A stretch of 23,390 nucleotides of DNA from CAYUQT01 sp964596165 (GCA_964596165.1 CAZQTW010000085.1:1-23390), one strand, 5' to 3'. Shown: positions 1 to 7,665, numbered from the stretch's first letter. Program-made: numbers and translations. Notes: generated by a model not told the origin, from the sequence alone.

Positions 1-464
1 GATCCGTCGCCACGGCAAGAGGGACTGCTCAGACGATGTTTGAGCAACCGATCCGGGACCCGCTACAACAACGCACCACAATTCACCTCCAGGGAGACTT
101 ATCGCCCGCTTCTGTCTGTGTCATTTTCCGACAGACTCAGGACAGCACGGCTCAGCAGCGGGCGGGACGCCCGCGCCCCAAAGGGTTGCGGCACGCCAGA
201 AGGCTCGCCCTCCCGACAACCCGGCGATGAACAGTGGGGGGGATTGGGACCGGTCGCTTGCGCGACACGGCTCTGATTGGGACACCGGGCTGACACAGCT
301 CTGTGACGGGTAAAACCCGCCCCCGCGCCCTACACGGCTCGAGCGTGAGCAACGACACCAATCGCGTGATAGGGAAACGAGACGAGTCTGCGAAATGTGC
401 CGCGAGACATTCGGGCTGGAGATATTCTTGCGACGTCGAAAAAGACTCTCAATTGAGATCTAGA
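1..464. other. Gene-poor left edge, no supported gene
   Basis: No convincing gene was found here. Short open frames exist on both strands, but they overlap one another, lack ribosome binding sites and look like no protein family I know. What can be seen is a compact GC hairpin (158-174) and two perfect palindromes (431-438 and 447-458) close to the terminator that follows the first gene. The stretch probably lies downstream of the minus-strand gene ending at 493. Confidence 0.5.
158..174. repeat. Short GC-rich inverted repeat, REP-like
   Basis: Two perfect 7-base arms, GCGGGCG and CGCCCGC, flank a 3-base GGA loop. The hairpin sits in non-coding DNA and has no T-run, so it is not an obvious terminator. 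Its form resembles the dispersed intergenic palindromes of many GC-rich genomes, but I saw no second copy in this window, so calling it a repeat-family member is inference. Confidence 0.3.
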
Positions 465-491
465 GACGACCAAGCAGGAGCCTTGGTCGTC
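465..491 (-). terminator. Hairpin terminator after the Gly/Arg-rich membrane protein gene
   Basis: A perfect 10-base stem (GACGACCAAG with CTTGGTCGTC) encloses a 7-base loop and begins one base beyond the TAA stop at 493-495 of the minus-strand gene. Read on the minus strand, a TTTTT run follows after about 20 further bases, with a 12-base palindrome (447-458) between. The stem is strong, but the U-tract is not directly attached, so factor-independent termination is likely rather than certain. Confidence 0.6.
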
Positions 492-492
492 G

Positions 493-1272
493 TTACCGAC
501 CGGGGCGGCCCGGAGATGTGAGGCCGCGTTCGGCCATCCGTTTGGCCATGGCCCTTCGGTAGAGTGAGAATTCGGCTCGTTGGTCGGCCGGCATTCTGGC
601 CATACGGCCGCCCGGTCCGCCCGGGCCGCTGCGCCCGCGTCGAAAACCGCCTGGGGGTGGGCCGCCGCGCTGCCCGTCGGGGCGCCCCTGGAATCCCTCC
701 GGTCTTGGCCCCTGGCCGGCCGCCCGGGCTTGTCCTTCGGGCCTCGGTCCCCGGTCGCCTCTTGGACCTCCCCCCATTCCAGGACCGCCTCCCATTCCAA
801 AACCACCTCTGAACCCGGACTGTTGCATCTCGTCGATCTTCTGGTCGAGGAACTTCTGTCGCTCCGAGACAGGCAGCGAATTGTATTGGAGCGCGTCGCG
901 GTTGATTCGCTCCTCCATCGTCTCCCCCATATTCTCGAAGATCCGGCGGCGCTTCTCCTCGTCCACGTCCCGAAAGAGACTGCGGCGTTGCTCCGGGTCC
1001 ATCTTGGCTACAGCCTGCCTTTGCTGATCGAGCCAGTTGAGCCGCTGGTCGAGGGGCAGCCGGCGGAAGTCGTCGCTGGCAAGGTAGTCGCGAGCCTCCT
1101 GCGTCGTGGCGGTCTCGACCGGAGGCGGAGGCTTCGGACCAGGCTCAGGCCAGAGGTAGTAGCCAACGATTCCCAGGCCGCCGCAGGCCAGGAGCGTCCC
1201 CAGGCCCATCACCGTGATCCTGACTCCCCGCTTCGCCCAGAGTCCGTTCCAGTCGACTACAGGCACCAACAT
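493..1272 (-). CDS. Membrane-anchored Gly/Arg/Pro-rich protein, function unknown
   Basis: I do not recognise a named family. The 259-residue product has one hydrophobic segment at about 18-40, a Pro-rich spacer (about 42-52), a charged helical region (about 55-150), and a low-complexity Gly/Arg/Pro tail (about 153-225) ending in a basic stretch. The helical region holds a repeated unit: LPLDQRLNWLDQ at about 72-83 and LPVSERQKFLDQ at about 133-144. The ATG at 1272 is preferred because GAGGAG lies 8 bases upstream; the in-frame TTG at 1287 has no such site. It is the last of three minus-strand envelope genes and follows the prepilin-like gene by 75 bases. One transmembrane helix with a long charged domain suggests an envelope-bound protein; which side of the membrane the tail lies on is unknown. 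The neighbouring LTxxQ protein suggests an envelope-stress or surface role, but that is a guess. Confidence 0.7.
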   Translation of the reverse strand: MLVPVVDWNGLWAKRGVRITVMGLGTLLACGGLGIVGYYLWPEPGPKPPPPVETATTQEARDYLASDDFRRLPLDQRLNWLDQQRQAVAKMDPEQRRSLFRDVDEEKRRRIFENMGETMEERINRDALQYNSLPVSERQKFLDQKIDEMQQSGFRGGFGMGGGPGMGGGPRGDRGPRPEGQARAAGQGPRPEGFQGRPDGQRGGPPPGGFRRGRSGPGGPGGRMARMPADQRAEFSLYRRAMAKRMAERGLTSPGRPGR

Positions 1273-1347
1273 AGCGATGCTCCTCAAGCCTCGATCGGTC
1301 CAACGCGAGCCAGCGCTTCGGCCCTCGTGACGATCAGGACCCTCGTC

Positions 1348-2034
1348 CTAGCGGTAGTTGGGATCATTAGGATCCCTCAGTTCATACTCCTCGATGCGAA
1401 GGTCGGCGTAGAGCGTGTTACGGATCTGTGCTCTGCCGCGCCTGCCGTGAAACGATTCGTATTCCGTAAAGATATACATGTCGGACGTCTTCATTCCGGA
1501 GTGGTGAAACGGGTGGCTGCTACCCTCGGGAGTGATCTTGACCAAGGTGTCGCTGATGCAGACGGCTCCCGCCTTGCCGACCATGGCCGCGGCATCCATG
1601 GCGGTGGCGGGCATGTCCGTGTATTGGTAACTCGTGCCCTCGGTCTCCCAGAAGCTCCGGCCGATCTTGTTGGGGTCTGCCGTCACCCGTTCGATCTTGC
1701 CGGGCGTATCCGAAGGGCATCGAAACACTTGGAGGTTCTTCGCATAGGGCTTGAGGTATGTCGTGATCGGTGGGTGATAACCGTCCGCATTGGGATCGGC
1801 CCCGTCAACCGACGGCATCAGGGCTGCCGGTGGGAGGATTTCGTTGTATTCATGAAGGTACTGCTGAAACGCGATGCCGAGGTGGTGGAGGTTGCTCAGG
1901 CACACCGCCCGACGGCCGTTTTCCTTCGCCCTGTTCAATGCCGGCAAGAGGATACTGATCAGCAGGGCAATGATGGCCACCACGACCAACAATTCGATCA
2001 GCGTGAATCCGCGATGTGTGCATCGTCCGGCCAT
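1348..2034 (-). CDS. Prepilin-type N-terminal cleavage/methylation domain protein (pseudopilin-like)
   Basis: The N terminus carries a class III signal: a short basic leader, Gly9 just before Phe10, then FTLIELL with the conserved Glu at position +5 of the mature protein, and a long hydrophobic helix to about residue 33. A prepilin peptidase would be expected to cut after Gly9 and methylate Phe10. The next part (CLSNLHHLG and a Tyr/Asn-rich helix) matches the many pseudopilin-like proteins typical of planctomycetes. The 228-residue length fits them. The ATG at 2034 is chosen because it gives the normal short leader; the frame is open further upstream, but that would add 29 residues unlike a leader. 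Function is not certain: such proteins may be pseudopilins or surface proteins using the same export route. A GspE-type ATPase gene lies about 19 kb away. Confidence 0.85.
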   Translation of the reverse strand: MAGRCTHRGFTLIELLVVVAIIALLISILLPALNRAKENGRRAVCLSNLHHLGIAFQQYLHEYNEILPPAALMPSVDGADPNADGYHPPITTYLKPYAKNLQVFRCPSDTPGKIERVTADPNKIGRSFWETEGTSYQYTDMPATAMDAAAMVGKAGAVCISDTLVKITPEGSSHPFHHSGMKTSDMYIFTEYESFHGRRGRAQIRNTLYADLRIEEYELRDPNDPNYR

Positions 2035-2141
2035 CGGCGGTACCCTTACCTCTCGCCGGCTCACCCGCAATTGTACCGACCGGACTCCACAAAGTCGTCT
2101 CTGACCGAGTCCATAGGGCACAGGCCCGGTTCTGACTGGTC

Positions 2142-2846
2142 TTACCGTCGGCGGCGCTCTGGTTGCAGGTCGATCTTCTTGCCCTGCATCTTTTCGAAGG
2201 CTTCCTTCTGCTCTGCGGTGAGCAGTTCGAGTGCCTGCTTGTCCGAATCGCCGCGCAGGGCCCGAAGCTTCCGGGAAATCTCGCCGCGCTGGTCCGGACT
2301 TGCATCTCGCATCGAGCTGAATATCTCAGACTGTTTTGTGCGCATGTCCTTGCCGATCTGTTCCAGTTTGGCCTTCTGTTCGTCCGTGAGCTTCAACTGG
2401 TCGGCAATCTCCTTGAGGGCAAGGTTCTCCACGATCGGGCGTGACTGAATACGAATCTGATCGAGGCGTGCCAATTGCTCCTTGCTCAGCACGTCGGCCA
2501 GCTTCGCGCGTGCATCGCGATCGGACTTGGCCGCCAGCTCCGCCATCTTCGCCCGGCGCTGCTCCGGATCCGGGATTCCTCGCAGTCCCTCAAACTCCTG
2601 TCGCGATTGCCCCCGTAATTCTTCGCTGATTGCGTTGACCTTAGCCACTTGGTCCTCCGTCAAGTTCAGGTCCTTCTTCACCCGTTCCATGGCCAGCAGG
2701 CCAAGCATATTGTCGCGCGGACCGGCCATTCCTCTGCCGCCTCCGCGCCGTGGACCCCCGGGCCCCTCTTCTGCAACGGCGGCGGCGACGGTGCCACCCA
2801 CGAGCATTGCCACTACGAGCACCGACAGACTTCGCAAACGATTCAT
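2142..2846 (-). CDS. Secreted LTxxQ-motif protein (Spy/CpxP-like)
   Basis: A 234-residue protein with a Sec signal peptide (about 1-25, cleavage likely after AVA), a Gly/Arg-rich linker, and a charged helical body. Four related motifs are present: LTEDQ at 62-66, LSKEQ at 120-124, LTDEQ at 153-157 and LTAEQ at 209-213. The spacings (58, then 56 residues) suggest an internally duplicated unit. LTxxQ motifs are the hallmark of the Spy/CpxP family of periplasmic chaperones and metal or envelope-stress sensors in proteobacteria; the exact role here is inferred. The start has AAAGGAG six bases upstream. It is the first of three same-strand envelope genes, with 107 bases before the prepilin-like gene. 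Confidence 0.75.
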   Translation of the reverse strand: MNRLRSLSVLVVAMLVGGTVAAAVAEEGPGGPRRGGGRGMAGPRDNMLGLLAMERVKKDLNLTEDQVAKVNAISEELRGQSRQEFEGLRGIPDPEQRRAKMAELAAKSDRDARAKLADVLSKEQLARLDQIRIQSRPIVENLALKEIADQLKLTDEQKAKLEQIGKDMRTKQSEIFSSMRDASPDQRGEISRKLRALRGDSDKQALELLTAEQKEAFEKMQGKKIDLQPERRRR

Positions 2847-3157
2847 CGCATTCTCCTTTCAAAGGCAGGGAGCCCACTCACAAGCCCGCACGGAGTGGCA
2901 CATGGTTTAACGGACCGCACCTGGCAATATTGCGTTCGTTCTTGATGCCATTGGCAAGGGGGTTGCGAAAAACGGGGCCGATCTCGTGTTGCCTCGCTTT
3001 GTTTCACGTTCCGTAGGCCCGAGAGCGTGTCGCCCCAGGCCAGTCGGGCAGTCTCGCGACGGACTGGTCAAGGCATGGCGGATCCCATGTGTCGACGAAG
3101 GCGGAATCAGCCCAATAGGCCATCGTCTCCAACCGCCACCTTGAATGGTCGACCGCT
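2847..3157. other. Intergenic stretch, no gene recognised
   Basis: This 311-base gap separates the stop of lspA from the start of the LTxxQ gene, both on the minus strand. It should hold the promoter of the LTxxQ gene, but I see no well-spaced consensus pair. The only structure noted is a small perfect palindrome, GCCATTGGC, near 2947-2955. No terminator hairpin with a T-run was seen after lspA. Confidence 0.4.
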
Positions 3158-3913
3158 CTAACGATCGCTGGGCGAGGCAGACTTCATCTGGTGTCGATCT
3201 CGCCAGAAATTCAGAAGCAGCAGTCCGACACCCACGACCAAGAGTGCATCGGCAACGTTGAAGATCCATTTCCAGAGCTGATAGCCCTTGAGCCAAGCGG
3301 TATCGATCTTGATGAAGTCTCGCACGACGGTTGAGGGGCGGATGAAGAGGTCCTTGTTCTTTGGGATGCTTCTTCGGGGCTCACCGCCCTCCGGCCACTC
3401 TCCAAAGAGCCAGCTTGCCGGACCTTCTCGGACGAGTTTGCCCGTCAAGACGACTTCGGTGCCGACCCAGCTACGCCAACCGTGTCCGGATTGCCTCCAG
3501 ATGGCATCTGCCGTGACGAACGCTCGATCGTAGAGGTTGCCCAGCGCACCGGCGAGAATCATGCCCAAGCCGACGTGCATACTCCAGCGCGACCGGGGGG
3601 TATGGATGAAGAGATAGAGGACAAAGATCAGAGCGAGTGCGGATGCGGCGATGAAGACCGGGGTCATTCCCTGGCCGAAGCCGAAGAGCGCTCCGGGGTT
3701 CAGCGATCGCTGAAAATGCAGCAGGTGGGGAATGACGATCCGGTGTCCTCTCAACGAGGAGAACGCCCAGTGTTTGGTCCAGAGATCGATGGCCACGCCG
3801 AGCGCCGCGACAATCCAAAGACGGGCATGACTGGGGAGGTGGCTCAGACTCGAAACGGACTTGTCGGCCGTCGTTGCAGAGAAAGGACACCCTTGTTCTT
3901 TGGATTCGGGCAT
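3158..3913 (-). CDS. lspA: Lipoprotein signal peptidase (signal peptidase II) with an enlarged loop
   Basis: LspA cleaves the signal peptide of diacylglyceryl-modified prolipoproteins in the inner membrane. The family marks are present: Asp43 in AIDLWTK, NPGALFGF at 72-79, GNLYDR with catalytic Asp129, and FNVADA with catalytic Asp222. Four hydrophobic segments fit the usual fold. At 251 residues it is well above the usual 150-170. Most of the excess lies between the two catalytic motifs, where about 60 residues (roughly 133-194) precede a conserved-looking VVRDFI. The basic, hydrophilic N-terminal extension of about 30 residues is also long. The gene follows the DksA/TraR-like gene by 19 bases and probably shares its promoter. 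No strong ribosome binding site precedes the ATG, so the start is less sure than the identity. Confidence 0.93.
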   Translation of the reverse strand: MPESKEQGCPFSATTADKSVSSLSHLPSHARLWIVAALGVAIDLWTKHWAFSSLRGHRIVIPHLLHFQRSLNPGALFGFGQGMTPVFIAASALALIFVLYLFIHTPRSRWSMHVGLGMILAGALGNLYDRAFVTADAIWRQSGHGWRSWVGTEVVLTGKLVREGPASWLFGEWPEGGEPRRSIPKNKDLFIRPSTVVRDFIKIDTAWLKGYQLWKWIFNVADALLVVGVGLLLLNFWRDRHQMKSASPSDR

Positions 3914-3932
3914 GGACCAGCCGGCTCTGAGG

Positions 3933-4583
3933 TTAGTAGCCTCGTTCCAGGCGCTGAGCGTACTCGATGCAGTATTTGGCCCAGGGCTTGGCCTTCAGCC
4001 GGGCCTTGCTGATGGGCTTGCCCGTCGCCAGACAGATGCCATAGGTGCCGTTTTCGATGCGAGCGAGCGCTTCCTCGATCTCGCGAAGTATGACATGCTC
4101 GTTTTCGATCAGGCCAAGCGTGAATTCCTGTTCGAAGTTGTCACTGCCCAAGTCGGCCATGTGAATGGGCATGTTCGACAGGTCGCCCGTTGAGCTCTGT
4201 CGGCTCTTGCGAAGGGCCTCATCGGCCATCTTGCTCACATCGCCCATGAGCGTGGCTCGTTTGGCCAGCAACTGCTCTCTGAAGAAAGCCAGTTCTCTCT
4301 TGTTCAAGGGACACTTAATGGGTTTGGGTGGAGCTTCTTCATTGGGGACGAACATACCCCTATCGCCTCGCCTGGAGTTCAGCCCACCCTTGGCATGCAA
4401 GGGGGCGTTGGATCCCTTCATGGGGGTCAGACCGCCACGGTCCTTGGGCTGTACGGTCAAGCCACCGCTCTGCGGCTTAACCCGATTGGCTGTAGCGACG
4501 GCTTTCGCAGGGGATTTGCCGGCCACAACCTTTGGGGAGGCCTTCTTTTTGCCAACGCCTTTAGATGGTTTACTCTTCGCCAC
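3933..4583 (-). CDS. DksA/TraR-family protein with degenerate zinc finger and basic N-terminal tail
   Basis: The C-terminal half (about 90-216) has the coiled-coil and finger layout of DksA/TraR proteins, which bind in the secondary channel of RNA polymerase. The end reads GTYGICLATGKPI, then RLKAKPWAKYCIEY, matching the classic CxxC...CxxC finger, except that only C184 and C205 remain; the second member of each pair is Thr187 and Tyr208. A single zinc therefore cannot be held by four cysteines. The first 90 residues form a Lys/Pro/Gly-rich basic tail that looks disordered. The start is GTG at 4583, about 68 bases downstream of the predicted transcription start. It is probably co-transcribed with lspA. 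Regulation of transcription is the likely role; direct DNA or ribosome binding through the tail is possible but unsupported. Confidence 0.85.
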   Translation of the reverse strand: MAKSKPSKGVGKKKASPKVVAGKSPAKAVATANRVKPQSGGLTVQPKDRGGLTPMKGSNAPLHAKGGLNSRRGDRGMFVPNEEAPPKPIKCPLNKRELAFFREQLLAKRATLMGDVSKMADEALRKSRQSSTGDLSNMPIHMADLGSDNFEQEFTLGLIENEHVILREIEEALARIENGTYGICLATGKPISKARLKAKPWAKYCIEYAQRLERGY

Positions 4584-4657
4584 TTATCGTGTCCCGACCC
4601 CCTAGGAAAACGCCTAACCCCTTGTAAACAAAGGGCGGTAGATCCTTAAAACCAATA

Positions 4658-4686
4658 ACTATAGGGGGCAAGGGACTGCGTGTCAA
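4658..4686 (-). promoter_or_regulatory. Near-consensus sigma70-type promoter for the DksA/TraR-like gene and lspA
   Basis: Read on the minus strand, TTGACA (4686-4681) and TATAGT (4663-4658) are separated by exactly 17 bases. Both hexamers are at or one base from the housekeeping consensus. Transcription would start near 4651, giving a leader of about 68 bases before the GTG at 4583. Confidence 0.75.
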
Positions 4687-4860
4687 GTAGGGTGGTACGA
4701 TTTCCGGTCATTGCGCTCACGTCCCCTTGCGGCGCATTGCAGACAATCGGGTAGAAGCCTGATGGGCAGAGAACGTGATAGCGAGCCCCGAGTGTATCCT
4801 TCGCATCAGGTCAGATTCGGACTGGGACTGCCAAGCCTTCTCTTGCCACGAAGGGCCCCT

Positions 4861-5766
4861 GTGAGCAACGAAGAGATACTGAAGTTCGACCGATCCGCGA
4901 TGGCTTGCCGCTTTGAAGTCATCGTGAGAGGCAGCGATCCGGAGGGGATGCAGCGTGCTGCCATCGAGGCCCTCGACGAAATCGACCGGGTGGAGGGGCT
5001 CCTGAACATGCACGATCCGAATAGTGCGATCTCCCAGATCAACCGAATGGCAGCCGATGGGCCCGTGCGGGTGTCGGACGAGTTGTTCGAATTGCTGCTG
5101 ACTGCGGCCACAACCTGGGAACAGACCGAAGGCACGTTTGACTTAACGATAGGACCACTTGTTCGGCTCTGGAGAGGCTGGCGGACTGCCGGGATTGCGC
5201 CTGATCAGGAACAGATCGCGTCCCTTCGCGAGCGGATCGGAATGTCGCATGTGATCCTCGACGTTCGTTCTCGCAGCGTCCGGTTCGATCAGCCCGGCGT
5301 CGAGTTGGACCTTGGCGCTATCGGCAAGGGCTATGGGGTGGACCAGGCCGTCCGGGTCTTGGAAGGATACGGAGTTGAGCACTTCCTGGTTCACGGCGGA
5401 ACCAGCAGCGCGGCCGCTCGGGGCACCGTAGACTCAAAGCATCAGGGCTGGCCCGTCGGCTTGGGGGGCGGGAGGGATCCGGAGAGTGCAACCGATCGAT
5501 GGGTTCTCCGCAATGAGGCGATCGGGTGCTCCGGCCAGCAGAACCAATTCTATGAACACGAGGGGAAACGCCTGGGGCACGTCATTGACCCGAGGACAGG
5601 TTGGCCCGCGTCGGCGCAAGTGAGCGTTTCCCTTGTGATGTCGTCGGCGACACAGGCGGATGCCTTTTCGACGGCGCTGTTGGTGCTGGGGCGAGAGGGA
5701 GCGCATCTGGTTCGTCGAGTGTGTCCCGCAGCGCAGGTTTTCTTCTTCTCGGAAGACGGAGGCTAG
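4861..5766 (+). CDS. apbE: FAD:protein FMN transferase (ApbE family)
   Basis: ApbE proteins transfer FMN from FAD onto a threonine of target proteins such as NqrB/C or RnfD/G subunits, usually outside the cytoplasmic membrane. Family marks seen here are GTFDLTIGPLVRLW, ELDLGAIGKGYGVDQA, the HGGTSSAAARG flavin loop, HVIDPRTGWP, and the ADAFSTALLVLG end. The start is uncertain. GTG at 4861 gives 301 residues and coincides with a sharp rise in G/C at third codon positions. An ATG at 4762 and a TTG at 4711 are in frame, but the codons between look non-coding. With the GTG start there is no clear signal peptide or lipobox, which is unusual if the protein acts outside the membrane. The gene is divergent from the DksA/TraR-like gene. 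Downstream lies the remnant of an oxidoreductase gene. Confidence 0.88.
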   Translation: MSNEEILKFDRSAMACRFEVIVRGSDPEGMQRAAIEALDEIDRVEGLLNMHDPNSAISQINRMAADGPVRVSDELFELLLTAATTWEQTEGTFDLTIGPLVRLWRGWRTAGIAPDQEQIASLRERIGMSHVILDVRSRSVRFDQPGVELDLGAIGKGYGVDQAVRVLEGYGVEHFLVHGGTSSAAARGTVDSKHQGWPVGLGGGRDPESATDRWVLRNEAIGCSGQQNQFYEHEGKRLGHVIDPRTGWPASAQVSVSLVMSSATQADAFSTALLVLGREGAHLVRRVCPAAQVFFFSEDGG

Positions 5767-5797
5767 CCGCACGACTCGCTCTAACCAGCCGTTGGTG

Positions 5798-5872
5798 CTC
5801 AACGGAGCGGTTCGGTGCATCATGGCAAACGAAGCGATGCAAGAGCAGACGTGGATTGACATAAGGCCTTAG
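5798..5872 (+). pseudogene. 3' remnant of a second Gfo/Idh/MocA oxidoreductase gene
   Basis: Read in the frame ending at the TAG of 5870-5872, this stretch encodes NEAMQEQTWIDIRP and about ten residues before it. It closely matches the extreme C terminus of the intact oxidoreductase that ends at 7631 (NEAMQKKTWIEIKP). By eye, 17 of 23 residues and roughly 78% of 72 bases agree, with many differences at third positions, as expected of diverged protein-coding copies. Resemblance stops just upstream of 5798, only about 30 bases after the apbE stop. The rest of this paralogue must have been deleted or replaced, so no product is expected. Confidence 0.75.
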
Positions 5873-5928
5873 GGCTGTCAGCTTTAGGGGGACTTGTTGG
5901 CGGGGCCTTGTACGGACTTGTCGGCTGC

Positions 5929-5958
5929 TTGGCATTGAGCGCCGGATTCGACTATACT
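5929..5958 (+). promoter_or_regulatory. Candidate sigma70-type promoter for the Gfo/Idh/MocA gene
   Basis: TTGGCA (5929-5934) and TATACT (5953-5958) lie 18 bases apart, between the oxidoreductase remnant and the intact gene and on the same strand. Transcription would begin near 5965. The -10 box is close to consensus; the -35 box matches four of six positions. Confidence 0.55.
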
Positions 5959-5964
5959 TTAGCC

Positions 5965-6212
5965 GTTCCTAAGTTGGGCTCGGGAACGGACAACCTACAG
6001 CGGCCCCCCGGTGACGTCTTAGGAATTGGTTGAGGGCGAGCGATTCGACTCCTGACCGCGTCGTGCTTGCCCGTGACGATCAGGTGTTCGATCGGGGTGT
6101 GAGCACTCCGCCGAGACGATATGAAATGCCCTGCGGCACGTGTTGCGGCGCGGGGTAAGTATTGAAGGCCAGCTAGAAAGGTTGAAACCAGGCAACAGGT
6201 GGAGGTCATTGG
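5965..6212 (+). other. Long 5' leader of the oxidoreductase gene
   Basis: If the promoter at 5929-5958 is used, about 248 untranslated bases precede the ATG at 6213. I recognise no known riboswitch and no complete reading frame here. The leader ends with a good ribosome binding site, GGAGG, seven bases before the ATG. A second promoter closer to the gene cannot be excluded. Confidence 0.35.
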
Positions 6213-7631
6213 ATGAATTTTCAATCTCGTTCGTTGGACCGGCGTTCGTTCTTGAAGGAGTCGGCTGCGGCGTCCGCGGCATTCGCCGCTGCGCTCGAGG
6301 CGTTTCGCGCCGAGCAGGCCGCGGCGGCTGAAGAGGCCGCTGCGGCGGCTCCCGGTCGTCCGGTGAATATCGCCATCATCGGCAGCGGGAGCGAGGGCAA
6401 CATGCTGTTGGGCCAGGCCCTCAAGTCGCCGGGCGTGTTCTGCAAGGCGGTCTGCGACATCTGGCCGCCCAGCCAAGAAAGCGGTCTGAAGACGGCGGGG
6501 GATGAGAAGACCTATGCCGAATTCCGGAAGGATGCCGACCTGGAAGAGGCGCTGAAGATCGGTAAGGCCGCCAAGGGCTATGCCGACTACAAGGAGATGT
6601 TCGACAAGGAAAAGGACATCGAAGGTGTGATCATCGCCACGCCGTTGCACACGCACGCCGAGATCCTCCTTGCGGCGCTTGCGGCGGGCAAGCACGTCTA
6701 CTGCGAGAAGATGATGGCGCAGACCATTGAGGACTGCAAGAAGGTGGGTCGCGCCGCGCGCGACAGCAAGAAGATCGTGCAATTCGGCCACCAGCAGCAC
6801 TGGAACGACTGGTACAAGCTGGGCTACAAGCTGATTTACAACGACAAGGTCTGCGGCGAGAAGCTCACCCATATGAGTGCATGGTGGTTCCGGAACGGCA
6901 CATGGCGGAGGCCCGTCAGCGACGACGAGAAGTCGCTGATCGACGCGTCGAAGTATGGGTACAAGGATGTTGAGGAATTGCGGAACTGGCGGATGTACTG
7001 GAAGACCTCCGGCGGTTTGATGGCTGAACTTGCCTGCCATCAGATTGACATGGCCAACTGGTATGCCGGCGCCGTGCCCACGCTTGTCATCGCCCGAGGC
7101 GGAGGTCCGACACGGGAAGACTGGCAAGGTGAGGTGTATGACAATGTCCAGTGCATCTTTGAGTACCCCAAGGGTGTCACCCTGACCTACCAGGCAATCA
7201 GTACGAATAGCCACCTGGGCCAGGGCGAGGAATTCATGGGCCCGGACGGAACGGTTGCACTGAGTCGAGCAGGCGGTACCGTCTTCCGCGAGCCAAAGGC
7301 AACGAAGCTCGCCTGGGAAGAGCATGCTACGAAGACCAAGGACGAGAAGGGTAAGTCGGGCATCGTCCTGAAGACCGGCTCTACCGTCACGGACGGCAGT
7401 GCGCAAAAGGGCGACCAGTTGAAGGGGGCCGAAGGTGGCAAGAAGGACCCGTTCAAGGACTACCGCGCCGCGCTGGCTGATTGGGCCAACTGCATTCGTG
7501 AGAACAAGCCTGAGAAGGTGAAGACCGGATGGCAGGTGTCGCTGAACGCGGCTGTTCCCTGCATCAAGGCGAACGAGGCGATGCAGAAGAAGACGTGGAT
7601 TGAGATCAAGCCGGAGGACTACCAACTGTAG
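6213..7631 (+). CDS. Gfo/Idh/MocA-family oxidoreductase with twin-arginine signal
   Basis: A 472-residue NAD(P)-dependent sugar-type dehydrogenase. The start ATG has GGAGG seven bases upstream. The N terminus carries DRRSFLKES (Arg10, Arg11), a Tat signal followed by an Ala-rich segment, so export of the folded, cofactor-loaded enzyme is expected. NIAIIGSGSEGN at 52-63 is the Rossmann nucleotide-binding turn. CEKMMA (Glu165, Lys166) replaces the more usual EKP motif but keeps the catalytic-type lysine. ACHQIDMANW fits the family's conserved His/Asp substrate site. Tat-exported members are abundant in planctomycetes and are usually tied to breakdown of unusual polysaccharide sugars; the substrate cannot be read from sequence. 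The gene stands alone with its own promoter and terminator. A diverged 3' copy lies upstream at 5798-5872. Confidence 0.92.
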   Translation: MNFQSRSLDRRSFLKESAAASAAFAAALEAFRAEQAAAAEEAAAAAPGRPVNIAIIGSGSEGNMLLGQALKSPGVFCKAVCDIWPPSQESGLKTAGDEKTYAEFRKDADLEEALKIGKAAKGYADYKEMFDKEKDIEGVIIATPLHTHAEILLAALAAGKHVYCEKMMAQTIEDCKKVGRAARDSKKIVQFGHQQHWNDWYKLGYKLIYNDKVCGEKLTHMSAWWFRNGTWRRPVSDDEKSLIDASKYGYKDVEELRNWRMYWKTSGGLMAELACHQIDMANWYAGAVPTLVIARGGGPTREDWQGEVYDNVQCIFEYPKGVTLTYQAISTNSHLGQGEEFMGPDGTVALSRAGGTVFREPKATKLAWEEHATKTKDEKGKSGIVLKTGSTVTDGSAQKGDQLKGAEGGKKDPFKDYRAALADWANCIRENKPEKVKTGWQVSLNAAVPCIKANEAMQKKTWIEIKPEDYQL

Positions 7632-7665
7632 ACAGGCGTAAGTCCCTGCATAAGGATGATGTAAC

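Noticed and set aside
1336..1349. Small inverted repeat (AGGAC with GTCCT) over the prepilin-like gene stop codon
   Set aside because: A 5-base stem with no T-run is too weak to call a terminator.
580..2448. Very long plus-strand open frame (622 codons) opposite the envelope genes
   Set aside because: It runs antisense across the prepilin-like gene and its neighbours, whose products have clear signal peptides and motifs. The antisense product resembles nothing; long mirror frames are expected where third codon positions are G/C-rich.
5952..7625. 557-codon minus-strand frame opposite the oxidoreductase gene
   Set aside because: The plus strand encodes an obvious Gfo/Idh/MocA enzyme with Tat signal, Rossmann motif and a good ribosome binding site; the antisense frame is a composition artefact.
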